Assembly: GCF_050219315.1 (NCBI RefSeq)
Contig: NZ_CP116939.1
Location: forward strand, 806,001 to 870,000
From: Megasphaera_A sueciensis
Lineage (GTDB): Bacteria; Bacillota; Negativicutes; Veillonellales; Megasphaeraceae
Length of the DNA: 64,000 nucleotides
Direction of reading: 5' to 3'
Every line of letters starts with the position of its first letter. The stretch's first letter is position 1. The notes beneath the pieces were generated by a model that saw only the letters and a program-made list of their open reading frames with translations, was not told where the DNA came from and did not search any database. A program made the position numbers and the translations under genes. Shown here one piece after another: positions 60,904-64,000 of the stretch.

Positions 60904-61707
60904 TTAGGCTAGAGAGACTTTTTCCACCGTAAATTCATGTGCCGGAATAAGATGCTGCGCAAGAGTTGCTCCCCGTTCAGCTTCCGCCGTAAAACATAAA
61001 CGCAGGTATCCATGTTCCGGGCTTTCATTGAGAAGATGTGATTTTTTCAAAACATCTAATGTCTCCAATGCCATCTCGTGAGCTGGATCAACAAACGCCA
61101 TATGTTCACCACACAGCTGTTCAAACAGCGGTTGAACAAAAGGATAATGTGTACAGCCAAGAATGGCCGTATCTACACCGGAAGCAACAATTGGCGCAGT
61201 ATACTGCCGCAGCGGTTTCATTACTTCTTCCCCTGAGAGGATTCCTCGTTCCACTAAATTAGCCAATACCGGACAAGCCTGTTCAACAATCTCTATTTTC
61301 GGGTCTATCTGCGCTGCCATTTTCTTATGGCTGTGATTAGCAATCGTCAACGGAGTTGCAAAAACAGCTATTTTTTTCTTGTTGCTGGTTGCCATCGCCG
61401 TATACAATCCGCGGCTCATGCCGATCACCGGGTAATCCACTTCATGCTTTACTGTATCATAGGAAGTCGCTGTAATTGTACCACAGCCAATGGCAACCAA
61501 TTTTACATTCACCTGTGTCATAAAACCCAATAAATCTCTTGTAAATTGAAAAATTTCTGATTTTGTTCGTTCTCCATACGGATTGCGTTTTGTATCACCG
61601 AGATAAACAATATTTTCATGCGGTAATAGCATATGCAGTTTATTGACGACCGTCAAACCACCTACACCGGAATCAAACACACCGATAGGTAAAGTAGTCT
61701 TATCCAT
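60904..61707 (-). CDS. murI: Glutamate racemase family protein
   Basis: Makes D-glutamate for peptidoglycan. About 267 residues from ATG 61707 (SD GGAGGAG). GVFDSGVGGLTVV and GDTKRNPYGERT are typical, and the second catalytic Cys lies in LGCTHYPF. The first catalytic Cys is in IGCGTITAT, where the family normally has ACNTAT, so a conserved Asn is replaced by Gly. Because no other murI is visible, it is most likely the cell-wall enzyme, but an altered amino-acid racemase is possible. Confidence 0.85.
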   Translation of the reverse strand: MDKTTLPIGVFDSGVGGLTVVNKLHMLLPHENIVYLGDTKRNPYGERTKSEIFQFTRDLLGFMTQVNVKLVAIGCGTITATSYDTVKHEVDYPVIGMSRGLYTAMATSNKKKIAVFATPLTIANHSHKKMAAQIDPKIEIVEQACPVLANLVERGILSGEEVMKPLRQYTAPIVASGVDTAILGCTHYPFVQPLFEQLCGEHMAFVDPAHEMALETLDVLKKSHLLNESPEHGYLRLCFTAEAERGATLAQHLIPAHEFTVEKVSLA

Positions 61708-61720
61708 TACTTCTCCTCCA

Positions 61721-62146
61721 TTATTGGGCTCGTTTCTTATCTTCTTCAAATAAAGCCTGTAATCCGGCCAGCCGTTTCATGTCGAGGCGTGCAACTTTAC
61801 CGGTATCTTTATAGGCAAACACATTCTGCGACGTTCCTACAGCCAAAAGTTCTCCATCTTTATCACGGCGAATACGATATGAATATACCATCTGCGCCCG
61901 GGATAATTTGATGAGACTTGTTTCAATAGCAATAACATCGTCAAAATAAATAGGTCTAATGTATTCACAGGAAACATTTTTGATAGGATAGGATATTCCT
62001 TCTTCCAATAGCTCCAGTAAATCAATGCCCGCTTTACGCATATATTCCACTCGCCCGCACTCAAACCAGCGGATGTGATTAGAATGATGTACAATCCCCA
62101 TCATATCGGTTTCATAATAACGTACTTTTTCTAAAACTGTAACCAT
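61721..62146 (-). CDS. YbgC/FcbC-family acyl-CoA thioesterase (hotdog fold)
   Basis: 141 residues. Active-site signature VRYYETDMMGIVHHSNHIRWFE with the catalytic Asp in ETDMMG (here only the motif region near residues 9-30 is given), followed by CEYIRPIYFDDVIAIET. It hydrolyses short or medium acyl-CoA, or 4-hydroxybenzoyl-type CoA. First gene of the thioesterase-murI-unknown-cofE-rdgB-yfcE run, with a consensus promoter in front. Confidence 0.9.
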   Translation of the reverse strand: MVTVLEKVRYYETDMMGIVHHSNHIRWFECGRVEYMRKAGIDLLELLEEGISYPIKNVSCEYIRPIYFDDVIAIETSLIKLSRAQMVYSYRIRRDKDGELLAVGTSQNVFAYKDTGKVARLDMKRLAGLQALFEEDKKRAQ

Positions 62147-62172
62147 AATCTAAGACTCCTATTTACAAAAAT

Positions 62173-62214
62173 CCACATTGTCTTTATTGTACGATGTGGT
62201 ATGAAATTTGTCAA
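62173..62214 (-). promoter_or_regulatory. Promoter of the thioesterase-murI-rdgB operon
   Basis: Minus strand TTGACA (complement of 62209-62214), 17-bp spacer, TACAAT (complement of 62186-62191). A dyad CCACAT/ATGTGG (62173-62199) spans the -10 region and could be an operator. The T-run of the neighbouring ykvA terminator abuts the -35 box. Confidence 0.8.
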
Positions 62215-62268
62215 AAAAAAGGACAAAAAAGAAGGACATTTCCAACAGTTGCAGCTGTTGGAAATGTC
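62212..62268 (-). terminator. Terminator after the YkvA gene
   Basis: A 14-bp perfect stem (GACATTTCCAACAG) with a 6-nt loop at 62235-62268. The minus strand continues CTTCTTTTTTGTCCTTTTTTT. Confidence 0.9.
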
Positions 62269-62274
62269 TCGTTT

Positions 62275-62619
62275 TCATGACCTTCTCTTGCAGAAAGGCA
62301 GAATACGATTTGTCTTTTCCCAATGTTCCGGTTTAATATATGCTCCAGCAAAATGCATGGCTGCAGCTAAGACGGCTGCATCATCAAGCCAGCCGACTCC
62401 TGCAATTACATCCGGAACAAAATCAAAAGGAAGAATAACATATCCGATGGCGCCCATAAGAATTAATTTCATGAATTTTGGGGTATCTTCATCCTGCATA
62501 CAATAAAAAATAGTAAGCAGTTTAGGCAGAAAATGCACCTTCTTACCAGTTGTTTTTAAAAATAAAATAAATTTTCCCGGTGTATAAAAACGAGCGAAAA
62601 AAGACAATAATTTAATCAT
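62275..62619 (-). CDS. YkvA-family (DUF1232) small membrane protein
   Basis: 114 residues. DUF1232 core: KLILMGAIGYVILPFDFVPD, then VGWLDDAAVLAAAM. One or two short hydrophobic segments. Function unknown. It lies 14 bp after the DUF697-type gene and shares its transcript; SD AAGGCGGA. Confidence 0.85.
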   Translation of the reverse strand: MIKLLSFFARFYTPGKFILFLKTTGKKVHFLPKLLTIFYCMQDEDTPKFMKLILMGAIGYVILPFDFVPDVIAGVGWLDDAAVLAAAMHFAGAYIKPEHWEKTNRILPFCKRRS

Positions 62620-62633
62620 GGGAATCCGCCTTC

Positions 62634-63494
62634 TTAGTGTCCGTTAATAATCGGTGTTTTTGCGTCTTCAACAGCCGCTTTCACTTGTTCTTCCGTTGTT
62701 TTCGGAGCTTCTGCCTCTGCTTGGACTGCATCCTTTTTAGCAGCCGCATCCATTTTTGCTTCTTGTTCTTCTATCACTTCGTCGGCCAGCGTACTACGAT
62801 GGCATACATTATTCAATGCTTCTTGCCCTTTTTCTTTTATATCCATAAAAATATCCTTTGCGGCATTGCCCCATTTTTTCATGAAGTCTACCGTTTCATC
62901 TCCCAGCGGAATATTCTGCAAAGGATTATCCCGAAGCTTATCTACTTGATCCTTAGCTTTTTCTTTCCAGTCACCCATCATAGCAATATACGGTCCCATA
63001 TCACTTGGCATTCCATCTTTAAGCCAACGTTGTGTTACACGCCCCAAGCTGTATGTAATCCCAACAGCAATAGGAATTTGAATAGCACTGATGGGAATAA
63101 GCGTTGTCAAAAAATTTCCGGCCATCCGGCTGCAAGTTGCACCAATAAAAGCAATGACAGCACGTTCTGATAACTTAATGCCGTATACCCGGGCGATCCT
63201 GCTTACAAGATACACTTCATTGGCCATAAGAGCCGCTGTTCCCAAAAGCGGGGCTACTACGATAACACCCGCACGGGCTGCTGCCCAGCGGCATAAGGTT
63301 TCCACCTTCAAGTCGTCATCACTTGTTGCTTCGTCCATGGTGCGAATGACTTCAAGTGAATCTGCTGGCATTGTTTCATCACTCAATACATTTTCCTTGT
63401 TTTCAGCCGACAATTTCATCTGTGCCAATTCTTCGCGAAGCTTATCTATTTCCGTCTGCATCTGTTCCATTTTCGCAATGGCTTCTTCTGTCAT
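62634..63494 (-). CDS. DUF697-type membrane protein
   Basis: About 286 residues; the start is chosen at ATG 63494, 6 nt after GAGGTG (ATG 63497 and GTG 63503 are possible). N-terminal coiled coil (KMEQMQTEIDKLREELAQM), then a helical membrane region (about 70-165; VIVVAPLLGTAALMANEVYL, FIGATCSRMAGNFLTTLIP, IPIAVGITYSLGRVTQRWL) that resembles DUF697, and a charged Ala/Glu/Lys-rich tail. Function unknown; it usually sits with small GTPases, none of which is seen here. Confidence 0.65.
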   Translation of the reverse strand: MTEEAIAKMEQMQTEIDKLREELAQMKLSAENKENVLSDETMPADSLEVIRTMDEATSDDDLKVETLCRWAAARAGVIVVAPLLGTAALMANEVYLVSRIARVYGIKLSERAVIAFIGATCSRMAGNFLTTLIPISAIQIPIAVGITYSLGRVTQRWLKDGMPSDMGPYIAMMGDWKEKAKDQVDKLRDNPLQNIPLGDETVDFMKKWGNAAKDIFMDIKEKGQEALNNVCHRSTLADEVIEEQEAKMDAAAKKDAVQAEAEAPKTTEEQVKAAVEDAKTPIINGH

Positions 63495-63608
63495 CATTAC
63501 CACCTCATTCGGTTAATAGTATATAACACAATAATAAAAAATAACTATATGAATATATTCTCCCAAAAAGGTTAAATATCCTCTTTTTTCTTCAATTTTT
63601 CTTATGTT

Positions 63609-64000
63609 TTACCAACTCGTCAATCCTCCGTCGACAGGGAGAGCCACAGCAGTGATAAAAGAAGCATTATCTCCCAATAAAAATACAGCTGCTTTGGCAA
63701 TTTCCTCTGGTTCCGCAATACGATACAACGGATATAGTTCTTTCATAGATTCAATCGATACCTCTGGATTTTTCTGCAATTGTCGATCCAGCATGGGCGT
63801 TGCCACATCTCCGGGACATACACAATTAACTCGCACTCCATGCGGTGCTGCTTCAAGTGCCAAGGATTTTGTAAAAGCCACGACAGCTCCTTTGGTAGCG
63901 CAATAAACTGTGCATCCCACATTTCCCTGCAGCCCAGCATCAGAACCCAACGTAACAATACTTCCCTTATTTTTTTTTAAATGCGGCAATGCATACCTGC
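63609..64000 (-). CDS. Short-chain dehydrogenase/reductase, partial (runs off the right edge)
   Basis: C-terminal 130 residues of a classical SDR. GSIVTLGSDAGLQG carries the catalytic Ser region, YCATKGAVVAFTKSLALE the YxxxK pair, and RVNCVCPGDVATPML, EPEEIAKAAVFLLGDNASFI and LPVDGGLTSW are typical. The N-terminal nucleotide-binding part is beyond the window. Substrate unknown. Confidence 0.88.
   Translation of the reverse strand, partial: RYALPHLKKNKGSIVTLGSDAGLQGNVGCTVYCATKGAVVAFTKSLALEAAPHGVRVNCVCPGDVATPMLDRQLQKNPEVSIESMKELYPLYRIAEPEEIAKAAVFLLGDNASFITAVALPVDGGLTSW

Noticed and set aside
1..64000. CRISPR array or prophage
   Set aside because: No regularly spaced direct repeats, no cas, integrase, capsid or tail genes were seen.

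Overview
The window looks like a chromosomal segment of a low-GC, strictly anaerobic, fermentative Firmicute of the Negativicutes type (Veillonellales, Megasphaera-like). This is an inference. It rests on Firmicute-style sigma-A promoters and Shine-Dalgarno sites, HrcA/CIRCE control of dnaK, butyrate-type crt and hbd genes, a citrate-lyase module, superoxide reductase and flavodiiron protein, and a possible autotransporter remnant that would point to an outer membrane. No rRNA, phage or CRISPR is present. Most genes lie on the minus strand, and both window edges cut a gene (prmA on the left, an SDR dehydrogenase on the right).

Layout. 0-5.5 kb: heat-shock operon hrcA-grpE-dnaK-dnaJ-prmA behind a perfect CIRCE element. 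5.5-7.3 kb: hbd-crt. 7.5-14.5 kb: an FGGY sugar kinase, tRNA-Arg(CCG), a type I dehydroquinase homologue that seems to have lost its catalytic His and Lys, a purine permease plus adenine deaminase, and htpX. 14.5-19.7 kb: a small secreted protein, an EAL phosphodiesterase with a degenerate GGDEF domain, an M50 protease, an amidohydrolase and a TPR protein. 19.7-20.3 kb is a decayed stretch.

20.4-33.1 kb is a redox and oxygen-defence island: aldehyde dehydrogenase-ferritin-glutathione peroxidase; two flavin-type small proteins; an ArsR regulator with a four-domain CoA-disulfide reductase/rhodanese/TusA/DsrE protein; a nitroreductase; then an Rrf2 regulator, a fused acyl-CoA dehydrogenase-EtfA-rubredoxin protein, a flavodiiron protein and a two-domain superoxide reductase. 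The fusion suggests that electrons from acyl-CoA oxidation could be passed through its own rubredoxin to O2- and superoxide-reducing partners. This is the most unusual system in the window.

33.3-39.2 kb is a signalling block: a complete siaA-siaB-siaC-siaD-like operon (PP2C phosphatase, kinase, phospho-switch protein, diguanylate cyclase) next to a GAF-PAS-GGDEF-EAL protein. 39.6-42.9 kb: a TetR/MFS efflux pair and peptidase T. 43.1-51.6 kb is a citrate module: pckA-citD-citE-citF, a LysR regulator, an esterase-713-like hydrolase and a 2-hydroxycarboxylate transporter. A 38-bp motif is shared by the two promoters. The CitD protein lacks the usual prosthetic-group serine. 52.6-54.4 kb: lactate permease.

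54.6-57.2 kb holds mobile-element debris: an internally deleted group II intron placed just behind the terminator hairpin of a B12-binding radical SAM gene, and an IS3-type transposase remnant. 57.4-57.6 kb: tRNA-Pro, -Gly and -Arg. 57.7-64 kb: speD, then a housekeeping operon (thioesterase, murI, a membrane-anchored unknown, a CofE-like ligase, rdgB, yfcE), a YkvA protein, a DUF697-type membrane protein and a partial SDR.
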